A DNA stretch of 64,000 nucleotides from Synaphobranchus kaupii (taxonomy: Eukaryota > Chordata > Actinopteri > Anguilliformes > Synaphobranchidae): contig CM056385.1 in the NCBI GenBank assembly GCA_029718625.1, forward strand, positions 27,664,960-27,728,959, written 5' to 3'. Below, one piece after another: positions 47,220 to 59,959 of the stretch. Both the position numbers and the translations under genes were made by a program. Each line of letters starts with the position of its first letter. Position 1 is the first letter of the stretch. A model generated the notes under the pieces. The model saw only the letters and a list, made by a program, of their open reading frames with translations. It did not search any database and had not been told where the DNA came from.

Positions 47220-47689
47220 TGACATTGTATATAAAGCAGTAATGTCATGCTCATAAAGGTTGTTTTAAGACCATAAGCACTTAATAAAATGTGGGCCTTA
47301 TTGAGCTGTTCTGGGTTTTAATGGTCAGTGTTAGAAAGCCTGGGCTGAGATATAGCTGCTATGCAGCTATTATGTGATTGAATCAATATGTGGGTGGCAT
47401 TCTAATAGCCACTAATTAATGTAACAAAAACTGGTCATTTTAATTTTAAGGAAAGATTTAAGGCTGAGAAAGCCTAGTGTCAGCTGTAATTGTAGCACTG
47501 ATGTAGTTCAGCTGAGGTCATAGCTGTTCATGACTGGGTTCTCATAGGTCTCCTGTGTTTGTCTTTGCCAGGTTTGTAGTGCTGTAGCTGGAATAACAGC
47601 CCTGTTTACACAGAACTGAAATGATTTTAATGGGTAATCCAATGGCTCTCTTAATTGTTTGCTTAAATGATCATGCATAAACATAGCCT
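47220..47689. other. Unassigned stretch
   Basis: No repeat or exon recognised. Confidence 0.45.
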
Positions 47690-47694
47690 GCACC

Positions 47695-48408
47695 TGTCAT
47701 GGTTTTTGGCAGCCTCCGATGTTTCTGCGGTCGTTCTCTTTTTTGGCGTCGTCGGGGCGCTGTATCGGATTTTCAGTCCTCCGTTCCGGTGTTTTGATCT
47801 CGCCCGGCTATTATCCCTCTCTCCTGTTTTGGGTTTCCTGCCGGTTATAAATAGCCCAGGGCTTCCGCCTTCCGCTACTTCGATATTGTCTTTGCTATTT
47901 GACATCAAAGTCGGTAAGGTATAGGAATTCGGTCACTACGTTTCAGGTTGTTTCAAATAAGAAACGTAGCAAGTCCGGTTAGAGTTAGGAGATAGATTGG
48001 TTTCGTTTTTTCTTTCCTGTCTTGCTCTCTATCCTTTATACTCTCCACCTGTTACCTTTTTGTTCAGCTCATTCGCACCTAGAGCTTAAGGTAACAGGTT
48101 CTATTTTCATTTTTGTTCTCTCGCTCATTTACACAGGCTTTCTTTTGTTTTTCTCTGACCTCCTATTGATGCTCTTTGTTTAAGAGCGTGAGGTTCTTTT
48201 GTAGTTTATTACTCGCTATTTTCGAGTTTGCCCTCTTTTGGGGCTGTTTTGATTTGGCTTATGCCGGGAGGTTTTTATTCCCATTTTCTTTTGTTTATTC
48301 CTTCCCTGGTGCGGATCTGTCCACTTTAGTGGTGTATATTTCTATATACGCTTTTAGATTCCTTGGTTGTCGCGCCTGGTTCTCCGAACCTTACACTCCT
48401 CCCTTACA
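47695..48408 (+). mobile_element. Solo LTR, TGTCATGG family, copy 2
   Basis: TGTCATGG...TTACA ends with a perfect 5-base target duplication, GCACC (47690-47694 and 48409-48413). A TATA box (GTTATAAATAG) lies near 47845. Alignable in blocks with 11697-12436 (for example TTTCTGCGGTCGTTC and GGTAAGGTATAGG). No internal region remains. The superfamily (Ty3, BEL or other) is not decidable from the LTR. Confidence 0.8.
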
Positions 48409-48733
48409 GCACCGTGTAATCTCCCACTGAATTTTCTCTGGGAACTTTATTATCATCAATAAGAACAGTTGATGGAAATAACAGGATGTGTCTATCTTGA
48501 AAAGACTTGTTTTGCAGTCTAACCCAGTCCTGAAATTGACTGTTTTCTAGATTCATGTTGTTTATTAAGGTCATGGGAAGAGCTCGCCCATAATATAAAT
48601 GATTTAGCCTCGCCATACTTTAAACATAAAATGGAGTACATGAATGTAAATGTAAGTCCATAACCGTGTGCAGTCTTTGTTTATTTATTTTGTCAACGTT
48701 TTGGGCAGATCATATTGTTGAAGTTCTGCGGTG

Positions 48734-50010
48734 CCGGTTACTCTGGTGGTGTTTCCCATTGCAGGGATTACGGCTCGTCTCTGAGGGCCATTACTCTGGT
48801 GGTGTTTCCCATTGCAGGGATTACGGCTTGTCTCTGAGGGCCATTACTCTGGTGGTGTTTCCCATTGCAGGGATTACGGCTCGTCTCTGAGGGCCATTAC
48901 TCTGGTGGTGTTTCCCATTGCAGGGATTACGGCTTGTCTCTGAGGGCCATTACTCTGGTGGTGTTTCCCATTGCAGGGATTACGGCTTGTCTCTGAGGGC
49001 CATTGCTCTGGTGGTGTTTCCCATTGCAGGGATTACGGCTCATCTCTGAGGGCCATTACTCTGGTGGTGTTTCCCATTGCAGGGATTACGGCTCGTCTCT
49101 GAGGGCCATTACTCTGGTGGTGTTTCCCATTGCAGGGATTAGGGCTTGTCTCTGAGGGCCATTACTCTGGTGGTGTTTCCCATTGCAGGGATTACGGCTT
49201 GTCTCTGAGGGCCATTACTCTGGTGGTGTTTCCCATTGCAGGGATTACGGCTCATCTCTGAGGGCCATTACTCTGGTGGTGTTTCCCATTGCAGGGATTA
49301 GGGCTTGTCTCTGAGGGCCATTACTCTGGTGGTGTTTCCCATTGCAGGGATTACGGCTCATCTCTGAGGGCCATTACTCTGGTGGTGTTTCCCATTGCAG
49401 GGATTAGGGCTTGTCTCTGAGGGCCATTACTCTGGTGGTGTTTCCCATTGCAGGGATTACGGCTCATCTCTGAGGGCCATTACTCTGGTGGTGTTTCCCA
49501 TTGCAGGGATTACGGCTCGTCTCTGAGGGCCATTACTCTGGTGGTGTTTCCCATTGCAGGGATTAGGGCTTGTCTCTGAGGGCCATTACTCTGGTGGTGT
49601 TTCCCATTGCAGGGATTACGGCTCGTCTCTGAGGGCCATTACTCTGGTGGTGTTTCCCATTGCAGGGATTAGGGCTTGTCTCTGAGGGCCATTACTCTGG
49701 TGGTGTTTCCCATTGCAGGGATTAGGGCTTGTCTCTGAGGGCCATTACTCTGGTGGTGTTTCCCATTGCAGGGATTACGGCTCGTCTCTGAGGGCCATTA
49801 CTCTGGTGGTGTTTCCCATTGCAGGGATTAGGGCTTGTCTCTGAGGGCCATTACTCTGGTGGTGTTTCCCATTGCAGGGATTACGGCTTGTCTCTGAGGG
49901 CCATTACTCTGGTGGTGTTTCCAATTGCAGGGATTACGGCTCGTCTCTGAGGGCCATTACTCTGGTGGTGTTTCCCATTGCAGGGATTACGGCTCATCTC
50001 TGAGGGCCAT
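48734..50010. repeat. 53-bp minisatellite, 24 units
   Basis: The unit contains GGGCCATTACTCTGGTGGTG and TTTCCCATTGCAGGGATTA. Four unit types differ at the junction (CGGCTCG, CGGCTTG, CGGCTCA, AGGGCTTG) and are intermixed, for example alternating AGGGCTTG and CGGCTCA near 49250-49450. Reading frames across it are by-products. It lies in presumed actn3 intron 1, on the sense strand. Confidence 0.95.
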
Positions 50011-50239
50011 GGGAATTCCAGGCTTTCATCCCATTCCTTGCTTTAATTTCTTTAATTACAAAGATCACCACCTGCTTATTTTTTCAGTCTCTAAAGAGCA
50101 GGGCTGTGCAGAGACTTTTTGAGGGGCTGATGTTCAAAGTGAGAAAAGGGAACATCAACCTAGAAAACTATTTTACGACACCCAGTTATTGTACAGAATA
50201 TATATTTACCTAAATGAATGATTGAAATTAACGAGAGCC

Positions 50240-51655
50240 TGTCCTGTCCACTGACTCACCTTAGCTACAGGTCAGTATACCTGAGTCCTCTACACTGACT
50301 CACCTTAGCTACGGGTCAGTATACTGGAGTCCTCTATACTAACTCACCTTAGCTATAGGTGAGTATACCTGAGTCCTCTATGCTGACTCACCTTAGCTAT
50401 AGGTCAGAATACCTGAGAGTCCTCTGCACTGACTCACCTTAGCTATAGCTCAGTATTCCTGAGTCCTCTATACTGACACACCTTAGCTATAGGTGAGTAT
50501 ACCTGAGTCCTCTATGCTGACTCACCTTAGCTATAGGTCAGAATACCTGAGAGTCCTCTGCACTGACTCACCTTAGCTATAGCTCAGTATTCCTGAGTCC
50601 TCTATACTGACACACCTTAGCTATAGGTGAGTATACCTGAGTCCTCTATGCTGACTCACCTTAGCTATAGGTCAGAATACCTGAGAGTCCTCTGCACTGA
50701 CTCACCTTAGCTATAGCTCAGTATTCCTGAGTCCTCTATACTGACACACCTTAGCTATAGGTGAGTATACCTGAGTCCTCTATGCTGACTCACCTTAGCT
50801 ATAGGTCAGAATACCTGAGTCCCCTATACTGACTCACCTTAGCTATAGGTCAGTACAGTATACCTGAGTCCTGTCTACTGACTCACCTTAGCTATAGGTC
50901 AGTATACCTGAGTCCTCTACACTGACTCACCTTAGCTACGGGTCAGTATACCTGTGTCCTCTATACTGACTCACCTTAGCTATAGGTCAGAATACCTGAG
51001 AGTCCTCTGCACTGACTCACCTTAGCTACAAGTCAGTATACCTGAGTCCTTTCCACTGACTCACCTTAGCTATAGGTCAGAATACCTGAGTCCTCTATAC
51101 TGACTCACCTTAGCTATAGGTCAGAATACCTGAGTCCCCTACACTGACTCACCTTAGCTATAGGTCAGTACAGTATACCTGAGTCTTGTCCACCAACTCA
51201 CCTTAGCTATAGGTCAGTATACCTGAGTCCTCTACACTGACTCACCTTAGCTACGGGTCAGTATACCTGTGTCCTCTATACTGACTCACCTTAGCTATAG
51301 GTCAGAATACCTTAGAGTCCTCTGCACTGACTCACCTTAGCTACAGGTCAGTATATCTGACTCCTTTATTCTGAATCACTTTAGCTATAGGTCAGTATAC
51401 CTGAGTCCTCTATACTGACTCACCCGAGCTATAGGTCAGTATACCTCAGTTCTCAACACTGACTCACCTTAGCTACAAGTCAGTATACCTGAGTCCTCTC
51501 CATTGACTCACCTTATCTATAGGTCAGAATACCGGAGTCCTCTATACTGACTCACCTTAGCTATAGGTCAGTGTACCTGAGTCCCTCTGCACTGACTCAC
51601 CTTAGCTATAGGTCAGTATTCCTGAGTCATCTGCACTGACTCATCTTAGGTCAGT
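50240..51655. repeat. About 44-46-bp minisatellite, ~31 units, with higher-order structure
   Basis: The unit contains CTGACTCACCTTAGCTATAG and GTCAGTATACCTGAGTCCTC. Around 50345-50810 a block of three diverged units (ending GTGAGTATACC, GTCAGAATACCTGAGAG, CTCAGTATTCC) repeats as a trimer of about 136 bases. Most units contain TGACTCA, the AP-1 consensus. Confidence 0.95.
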
Positions 51656-51659
51656 ATAC

Positions 51660-54010
51660 TGGAGTATGCAGCCAGTTAAATATTTTCCTACAGGTATCAG
51701 TCCCTGACAGTGTGTTGTCTAACCCTAGGTAAGACGATAGATAGGTTCTGAGCCCATTGAAAGAAAGAAAAGCTTGTTTCTTCTGAGTGAAAATGCAGAA
51801 TAGCAGTTCAGATACTGTCCAGCTGTGGTCGTAGTTTCGGTGTGTTTTTAGTACCAGCAATGCATTTTAGAAGAAATTAAATAATTGAGTCTTTTTCAGC
51901 CCAGTGACTCTCACTTAGTGATGCACAGTCAAATCTGGGTCCTATCAGTATTGGTCGATAGTAGATTTAAAGCGGACATGAAGCACTCGGCAATGTGACT
52001 CTGATTTGTTTGTTTTTTTACCTTATATGAGACATAGCCCTGCATTCAAATCTCAAATCTTGCTGGAAAAATAAACTAACATTTGCTTTTTTTGCACTAG
52101 GGCGCAGCCATCTTGGAACAACCCGGGCTGTGATGTCACTAGGTTAGTTCTTCTCGGCTGCTCAATATATTGCTAGGTAAATAGCTAACTTTCAATAAGC
52201 TCAACGATGTATCGTGAGGAAAAAAACAAAACTAAAAATGCACAGACGGTCCTTTTCTATTGCCCCGGGATCACGTCCATTCATGTCAGCTTTCAACTTG
52301 TAAATGCTACTTGTGAACTTCTTAAAATTTTCTTTAAGAATTCCGATTTATCCCCCTTGGCATCACCACAAATGGCCTACAACAGCCTACCAAGCATGGT
52401 GGTGAGTTCTGTGGTCAAACGTAAGAAAGAAGCATATTTTCAACAAATAATAGGAAAAAATAACTGCACAACCTACTCTTGTGTATCAGATTTATTGGAT
52501 TACCCGACGACATGTCAAAAATCCATAGGCTAGCTACAGTCAAATCAAATGTTAAGCAAAGTTTGGCAAAATGAGCCAAGATGGTGATAGTTAAAAAAAA
52601 CAAAAGTTTCAAATAAACCTCCACCTTTTCAGTGATCTCTGAGACCCTCACCCTCCTTATTATTATCTAATAAAAGTCTCCCTACCTGGATGACTATTTT
52701 AGCCAATCATTCATTGTGCCATGGCACTCCTAGTCAGTATTGCGATAGTCAGGATTTGACCACAGAGCATGTCATTACAGCAAGGGCTAGTGCTTTAGCT
52801 GGGTGCATCTCAGCCATCTTGGATTTTCCCCAATCAATAAATCAGTCAATTTGTCACGCATGATTAACACAGCTCTGGTGACGGAACAGTTGTCATGTCA
52901 AAGCCACAGAGAGCATTCCTTAAAAAGTGTGATATATATCCAGGCTGTGTTCAGCGGACTTCTTTTTCCCATGCTGTAAACATGCACACGGCTGGCCGTC
53001 ATGGTGGTCCTGTCAGTAAGGTTCATAAATGCACACAGGGCCCCCCTGCTCTACAGGAATAGCACCACGGGACCAGTCACCAGCGAGAGTGTTGAGGTGA
53101 AGCACATTCCGGAATCCGTACAGATCATCCCACATGGGGAAGACACTGAAAATTCAATTTGAATACTGTTTGCTTGTATCACTAATTCCAAAATATTCCC
53201 TCTGTTTTTTTATCTCCCACGTTGGAATGCCCAGTTGTATTTGCTGAAAGTTTAATATTTGATCTTGAGAGCCGTAGAATATTTGTGCGAAATCCCTGCT
53301 CTGTAACTCTGGCCCCATAGTGCAGAGCAGGGATGCAGTGTACTTTCTCAGCAAGAGAGTGAAATCTGGCTTGTAAACTGAGAAAAAAAGGGGGGGGGCG
53401 GCTGTAAAGCATGTACCATCCAAAACCTGCCCCCGTCTCCTTAATTGACAAGCTGAATGTGGCGATTTAAAACGGGGTTGCCCATCTGTGGCCCTTTTCC
53501 GTATTCCACACCACTGTGAAAATATGAGTACTGGGAATCAAAATTTGAATGGTATCACTTGGATCACAAGTTGACTTTTGAACTGAAATGTGACACAGTT
53601 TGTTTCCATTCCTGTAGTGGCTGTTGTTGCATTGGTTGTATTGGTCCTCAGTTGCAGTAGCCTAATTGTAATTATATTGGCTGTTGTGTCTGGTGGATGT
53701 TGGGCCTAATTGTAGTGATTTACATTATAAAGAATTAAAGAAGAAAATTATGGCATTTTAAAAACTGAGAATTCAATCGGTGGCTATTGTGATATTTTCT
53801 ACATTACATGGTATTAATAAACTCTGTATTGTATGAATATTAAATGTTTTTACTGAGCTGAAACATAATTCTTCATTATTACATGCAGAACATTTTAACA
53901 GCTCTTGTAGCTCTTGAATAGGAACAATTTTATCATCGTTTTTTCATCACTACCTCTGGGGTGTCTACATCCAATATGCTTACAAGCTGCAATGTAATAG
54001 TGTTTGTAGT
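51660..54010. other. Unassigned stretch
   Basis: No repeat family or exon recognised. A 108-codon frame at 52207-52533 starts in a CpG-poor context with no known domain. It may be an exon-like piece of an unrecognised element whose left part (TTTAAAGCGGACATGAAGC, about 51969) resembles a TTAA-type end. Confidence 0.35.
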
Positions 54011-54014
54011 TTTG

Positions 54015-54017
54015 ACA

Positions 54018-54057
<40 letters not shown>

Positions 54058-54073
54058 CACGCACACACACACA
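54015..54073. repeat. (ACGC)n/(CA)n microsatellite
   Basis: About 11 ACGC units followed by CA repeats. The reverse frame (RACV repeats) is artificial. Confidence 0.9.
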
Positions 54074-54301
54074 TCCAGAACATGATAGCCTCCATTGCCT
54101 ATGGGAGTTATAATGATGTCATATAAATCAGTGAGACAATGGATAATACAGGGACTTTGTGAATGGTCAGGTTGGAGGTGGGGGATATCGGTTTGGGATA
54201 TGGATACGGTCTGGGGAATCACATTTAGGCAGGCGTTTGTGCTATCGCCTTTTCAGGGAAAAAGGCCTCACACAGAGGGCTCTGTCTGATTTGGAAACCT
54301 G

Positions 54302-55850
54302 GGGCTCTATCTTGGCAATCTTGGTGCTTGGTCTAAGCGCATGGCGTAAAGTCAATTTAGGGCATGTCCAAGTCCACTTTTTCTATTTTAACGGTGTGTT
54401 TTTTGGGCGCTAAGCACGGCGCAACATCCAAATGGGCTGAACCTAGTCTCAATAATTATAGGTGTGTCTTGGGCGTGACATGCAATAAACCAATCAAAAT
54501 GTCATATCCCATTCCCTTTAAAAGCCTGCTTTTCCACCTTGGCGGATTGCTTATGATGATGAAATAGACATGCTCGTGCGTGTTTAGTGCGATCAAGGAA
54601 TAGGCTATATGGATCAATAGTAGCCTATGATCAATATTATTTGGGCTAACCATTATGAGTTCCCGGTAATTCCTGACAGTGCTGTTTACAAAATATATGC
54701 GGTTAAATTTCGTTAAAAGCACCTGCAACAGCTGAGAATAAGCGACCAATGGCTTCCATCTCACCTTAGAAAACGCCAAATTAGCCTGCTTGTTTAACAA
54801 ATTTAATTTGATTATGCAATGAACTCATGTTCAAGCTTCATCCGAAGTTCATTAGACTACCTGCATTCTAATTTTGATTAATAACATAAATAACATAATT
54901 TTGCCTTAATGATGACACTAAATACAATAAATTTGTCAGGTTGGCAACCCATAGGTTCAGCATATTTTCCCTTGTTTTATAATGTCCTGCTTATGGAAAT
55001 GTGACCAACCTCTTTTACTGGTAGCGTAATGCTTTAAAACGATCCACTTTCCCAGGACGACCGTGAAAAGTGTGATTTACAGCAGGGGAAACAGACCTGC
55101 TCCTGTAAAGCGCACATGCAGATAATGGCATTACAATTAATTGTAAATTAATTGTGTAACATGCTGCAAATTTGTTTTCATTTCTAATTAGACGCTTAGT
55201 TCTCTTTAAAATCTTTTGTTCCGTTATGGAATAACAGGTGAAATCAGCGGGGTTTTAATAAGCTGAGAGTATGGAAACCTTGTCACTGTAATTTAAAAAA
55301 GGACGAAGAATAGCTAAGGTTACAATTCAGTTAACATGGTGACATTTATCTCAGTTTTTTAACCATAGGCTATCGAAAAAACCTTATGCACAGCGAATCC
55401 GCTGTAGCCTAGGCTATTTGAAAAACAATAAATGCCTACACAATAATTATATTTCACATTGTAATCTTGATATTTTAGTCATGCTTGTGCGCGCCCCTGT
55501 GTATAACAGACTGGAGGGTGTACGCGCGTTGTGCACACACCTATGTAGACGCACTTATATGAGCCGTTAAAATAACGTGAACAACTGCGACATGACTTTA
55601 GACCAGGTTTGTGGTGGTTCTAGCGCAAGCGCTCTCTGCTGGCTCAAGATAGCAATACGCCAAAAAGAATCTTGCCCACTCCTCATCTTAAGACCAACAC
55701 GCCCAGTTCACTTGTAATGGGCGCAAGAATACATGGTATTTAAACGGCATGAACGTAAGGCGTTATAATGAACCATGCGCCGGGTGTAAGATAGCAAAGA
55801 CACTTGCGTTTGGGTTAGCGCCGCTTAGCGCCGGGTGTAAGATAGGGCCC
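54302..55850 (-). mobile_element. Harbinger-like MITE, copy 3, inverted
   Basis: Ends GGGCTCTATCTTGGC and AAGATAGGGCCC, flanked by CTG on both sides (54299-54301 and 55851-55853). The body is reverse-complementary to 2137-4061 (for example TTACCGGGAACTCATAAT against its complement). No ORF. A reverse frame at 54456-54800 has no domain. Confidence 0.65.
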
Positions 55851-56103
55851 CTGGTGTCAGTCAGGCACTGAATTTGAATTGCCTCTCTACACCTCAAATG
55901 ATATGTGGGGAACATTCTGGTGCCAGATGACCCAGATTGGTGCTGCACATTGGTTGTGGCTGAGTTGAGTTTTCTCACTTCAAATTAAGCACTTTGAAAT
56001 CATGAGATAAAAGTCACTATAGAAATTAAATCCATTGAAATTCCTTAGTGGGAGGAGCCAGGTTTGGCCAGCACATTTACTAATGGGAAATGGAGGAAGG
56101 ACA

Positions 56104-56723
56104 CTGCTCTGATAGTAACTCCTACAGCTAGCTGGTCCTGGCAGTGTGGCATAGCAGTGAGAGACTGCTCTGATAGTAACTCCTACAGCTAGCTGGTCCT
56201 GGCAGTGTGGCATAGCAGTGAGAGACTGCTCTGATTGTAACTCCTACAGCTAGCTGGTCCTGGCAGTGTGGCATAGCAGTGAGAGACTGCTCTGATAGTA
56301 ACTCCTACAGCTAGCTGGTCCTGGCAGTGTGGCATAGCAGTGAGAGACTGCTCTGATAGTAGTAACTCCTACAGCTAGCTGGTCCTGGCAGTGTGGCATA
56401 GCAGTGAGAGACTGCTCTGATAGTAACTCCTACAGCTAGCTGGTCCTGGCAGTGTGGCATAGCAGTGAGAGACTGCTCTGATAGTAGTAACTCCTACAGC
56501 TAGCTGGTCCTGGCAGTGTGGCATAGCAGTGAGAGACTGCTCTGATAGTAACTCCTACAGCTAGCTGGTCCTGGCAGTGTGGCATAGCAGTAAGAGACTG
56601 CTCTGATAGTAGTAACTCCTACAGCTAGCTGGTCCTGGCAGTGTGGCATAGCAGTGAGAGACTGCTCTGATAGTAGTAACTCCTACAGCTAGCTGGTCCT
56701 GGCAGTGTGGCATAGCAGTAAGA
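56104..56723. repeat. 61-bp minisatellite, 10 units
   Basis: The unit contains CTGCTCTGATAGTAACTCCT and AGCTAGCTGGTCCTGGCAGT. Units 5, 7, 9 and 10 carry an extra AGT (64 bp). It is bordered by unrelated unique sequence. Confidence 0.95.
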
Positions 56724-56729
56724 GAAACA

Positions 56730-57670
56730 GCTCAGCATGAAACCAGAGGGCTGCACAGTCAATGCCCAAGTCATGTACTGATGCCATTATACAGTACATG
56801 TGAGCTGCTTAACCTGAACTGGTTCCAGTTGTAAAAATGGGTAGTTTGTTACTTTTTGTAAGGCTGAATTAACACCGATTTCTGCGTTTTACGTGCAGAA
56901 AAAAAAAACTAATAATGTGCGCTGCAATTTGTATATCGATCAATTCAGTTTCAAGCTGAGATATGTCTATTTATTCCAAAAGATCCTGAGTCAATATGAG
57001 TGTATAATGAGCTAGGAAACAGACTGATTGATGTGGTTCGCATTAACTTGTCCTAAATTAAATACACACGCAACATATGGTATGGGGTCAGACCAAGCTA
57101 TTTCAATGAGGATTTGCTTATTTTGCATGCTTAGGTCTCAAATTGTTCTCATATTATTTTCACACAATCCTTGTCCATCCAGATGAATAAAGCTGAACTT
57201 TGGGCATGATATTCTGCATAGTTAGAGTAGAGATAAAGGGGTCCATATAGGCCAGAAAATGGCCACCATCATGGAGGTTGGAACCCTTTATGTGAGTGTA
57301 TTTCAGGCAATAAAGGAAAAAAATCAGATTTTTGGAGAGATAATTTCACAGAACTCATAGAACATATATTTATCTAAAATGCTGCCATCTATACAGAGCA
57401 TCCAAAAAATCATTTTGTGGTTTTTCTTCGAGGATAAAAAGTTACATGTGGGCATATTAGTAGAATCTTGAAACTTTCACAATTTAAGCGTTGTGACATG
57501 TAGCTAATGTGTGCAGAAAGCTATCCTTATGAAATTCCTTCATAGTGAAAATAATTGTTCAATCATAACTCCTACATTAGGCCAGTGCGATGTACTAAAC
57601 ATATTGGACAGTAGGTGGCAATTGACTTCATAATTATTTTCAAAGTCCCTATGGCCCCAATTTACACCTG
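56730..57670. other. Unassigned stretch
   Basis: AT-rich sequence without recognised repeats or exons. Confidence 0.45.
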
Positions 57671-58310
57671 TTGTTTAAAGGTATATGTAGTTTCATTGTA
57701 AACAACTCGTTCTTTGTTTGCATTAAAATTTTCTTCCCAAAAAAAAAACATTGTATGTGTCCTTGAGGTCTAATAAACATGTTGAATGTATTTCCTACCT
57801 CATAAGTCGTTCGGAAAGTGTTTTTTTGTTAATGTTTTGAATGTTACACTGTTGACATCCCGCCGCCATTTTTAAAGCCAGAAATAGCTAAAATTGTGTA
57901 AACATCATGAATGAGCGGTTCCTGCTCATTTGATTGACATGGCCAGGCCATGTGGGCAGGCTTCCAGGTAAACTCTTATTTTAGCTTAGGACCGAAACAT
58001 GCCTCACGCAAATACGCGACTACGCAAACAGTTTTTCTATTGCCATGACATTTGTGAAAGACAAGCCAGAGCGTTGCAGCAAGGGACGCTATAGCAGCAA
58101 CAACAGTAAACAACTTTCTTGTTCAATCTGTGCTTTCCTCTGGTTTGTCTTTCACAAATGTCATGGCAAAAGAAAAACTTCGCGTAGCTCGAAGCGTCCA
58201 CGTTCGCGTAGCTATTTGCGTGAGGTATGTTTCTGCCCTTACTCATTAGCAAGATGTTTTCAGCTGAGGAGGTAACAATATCATTATAAAAATAGCGACC
58301 ATACACCTAG

Positions 58311-58450
58311 CTACATTACATTACATTATAGCCATTTAGCAGACGCTTTTATCCAAAGCGACATACAATAAGTGCATACAGAAACATCATCGAAGTAACT
58401 ACAGAACAGATAAGACAAAGAGCATCCTTCCCATATCGTAGCAGCTATCG
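58311..58450 (-). mobile_element. L2-type LINE 3' fragment
   Basis: Minus-strand tail TTTGGATAAAAGCGTCTGCT followed by AAATGGCTATAATGTAATG. The upstream 3' UTR resembles 43540-43640. Confidence 0.7.
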
Positions 58451-58710
58451 ATAGCTAAGGCTATATGTTTGTTTATTGTTGACAATAGTCTGTTTATCAT
58501 GTTTGACCAAACCTTGATCATGTAGCCTAAATGGAGACTACGTTACATGCTCAAAGCATATAAGTTTGCAATCTTAGCTATTGCTCTGTAAATTTGACCA
58601 CTGTTAATTTTCATAAAATAATTCAAAATCATAATTTTGTAATTCTGCTCAGTTCATTCTGTAGCCAACAACATCCAGTGGTCGCGGCCCCAGAGTAAGG
58701 GTGAGGGGCA

Positions 58711-58768
58711 GTCATTACATAAACATTATATTACAGTCATTTAGCAGACGCTTTTATCCAAAGCGACA
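58711..58768 (-). mobile_element. L2-type LINE tail
   Basis: A second copy of the same stem-loop tail, cut off directly by unrelated LINE sequence at about 58770. Confidence 0.65.
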
Positions 58769-58769
58769 A

Positions 58770-59398
58770 TCGTGTTCGTGGTGGGCGAGAGAGGGGAACA
58801 GAGGACAGCTTGATCAGAGTGACCGTGATAGAGTCAACAGACTCCGGGAGGAGAAACATTGCCATCTCAGCGAAGTTGAGATGGAGCGGCACTTTATCAT
58901 AAAATGCGAAAAATACAATCAAATCAGAAATAAATATTTTTCCAAAATAAATCAGAGATACCCTCAATTAAAAAAATTAACAGACGTCCAAAAACTCCCC
59001 ATCCTCTTAGGAGAGGAGAGGACGTGCTGTGACCTGGCAGCACAATATGCCTGCCATCATCTTAGGGACAGTGAGTGACAGAGATCATTATAAACCAATT
59101 TTAATTTTTTATATTTATTATATTCAATTTATAAGATCATATGTGTCGTTCTCATCATCATTATTATCATTTCTATTGATAATTATTATTATTTTTAATT
59201 GTACATTATTGTTATTTATAAATCCATAATCAAAGAAAAGTTATTGTTTGCATGTATGGTTACTGTTCATTCGTTTCTAGTCTTTGCTGTTTTGTATTGT
59301 TCAGAGTTAGATGTATGTCTTCGACTGTTTTAATGCAGTATGCTTTGACAATACAGATGCAATGTCTTGTCATGCCAGTAAAGCGAATTGAATTGAGT
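58770..59398 (+). mobile_element. Non-LTR retrotransposon 3' end with ORF C-terminus
   Basis: The open frame to 59078 encodes a C-terminal segment (EMERHFIIKCEKYNQIRNKY, then KLPILLGEE and AAQYACHHLRDSE). An H-F-C-Y pattern followed by an LLGE block is common at the end of fish LINE ORF2 proteins. A 3' UTR follows and ends CATGCCAGTAAAGCGAATTG with a GAATT repeat. It is 5' truncated, and the ATG upstream lies in the L2 tail. Confidence 0.6.
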
Positions 59399-59865
59399 CC
59401 ACGGTCAGGGAAAATACGTACGTATGCTCCATCTGGTGTTCTGAAACTACATAGTATACCTTTAACACTAGTTCAGATCTCAGCCATCAGATTCACTGAC
59501 AAAGAATGTCTAATAAATGTCCCTCAAATCCTTGGATAACTGGGTATGATGAGTCTGCAGCAGCATGCATGGTTCACAGTAACCATACATTGAATCACCA
59601 TTTCTCCTTGTCTTCTTCTTTATTTAATTTCATAACTGAGATGTGACTTTAAAGTTGTCCAAATTAAGTTTTGGTGGGTCACATTAATAGCCAGAAACAA
59701 TGGCTCTAAATCAGAGGCAAAATGAGCCAAGATCTAAATCATCTAATATTTACGCCATCTGACATTTTAGCTACAATTCTTAATAAGCGCATGCATGACA
59801 GCCGAAGACTTCTTGTGTCCCTATATGAAACATTTTAATGTGATCTAATCTACCAGTGTTGGTGT

Positions 59866-59959
59866 AAACAGCCAATTAGCTCATTTAGCTGGGGTAATTG
59901 GTGGGAACAAAAACCTGCATACACACCGGCCCTCCAGGACTGGAATTGCCCACCCCTGC
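59866..59959 (-). mobile_element. hAT-like MITE end fragment
   Basis: The minus strand begins CAGGGGTGGGCAATTCCAGT followed by CCTGGAGGGCCGGTGTGTATGC. It resembles the end of 36439-37163 (CAGTGGTTCCC...CCTGGGGCC...GTGTATGCTGG). No partner end was found. Confidence 0.4.

Larger units (their letters stand above)
57679..59461 (+). mobile_element. TTAA-flanked (Kolobok-like) element C with nested LINE pieces
   Basis: TTAA at 57675-57678 and 59462-59465. Inverted ends AGGTATATGTAGTTTC and GAAACTACATAGTATACCT. The interior has an inverted pair ATGACATTTGTGAAAGACAA (58047) and its complement (about 58145), and an exon-like stretch ending GCGTGAG|GTATGT near 58223. It was later hit by two L2 tails and another LINE 3' end. 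Confidence 0.6.

Noticed and set aside
48734..51655. Regularly spaced repeats that could be mistaken for a CRISPR array
   Set aside because: Units are directly tandem with no unique spacers, and the context is a vertebrate intron.
52207..52533. 108-codon open frame in the actn3 intron
   Set aside because: No recognisable domain and no clear splice sites. It may be part of an unidentified transposon but cannot be supported as a gene.
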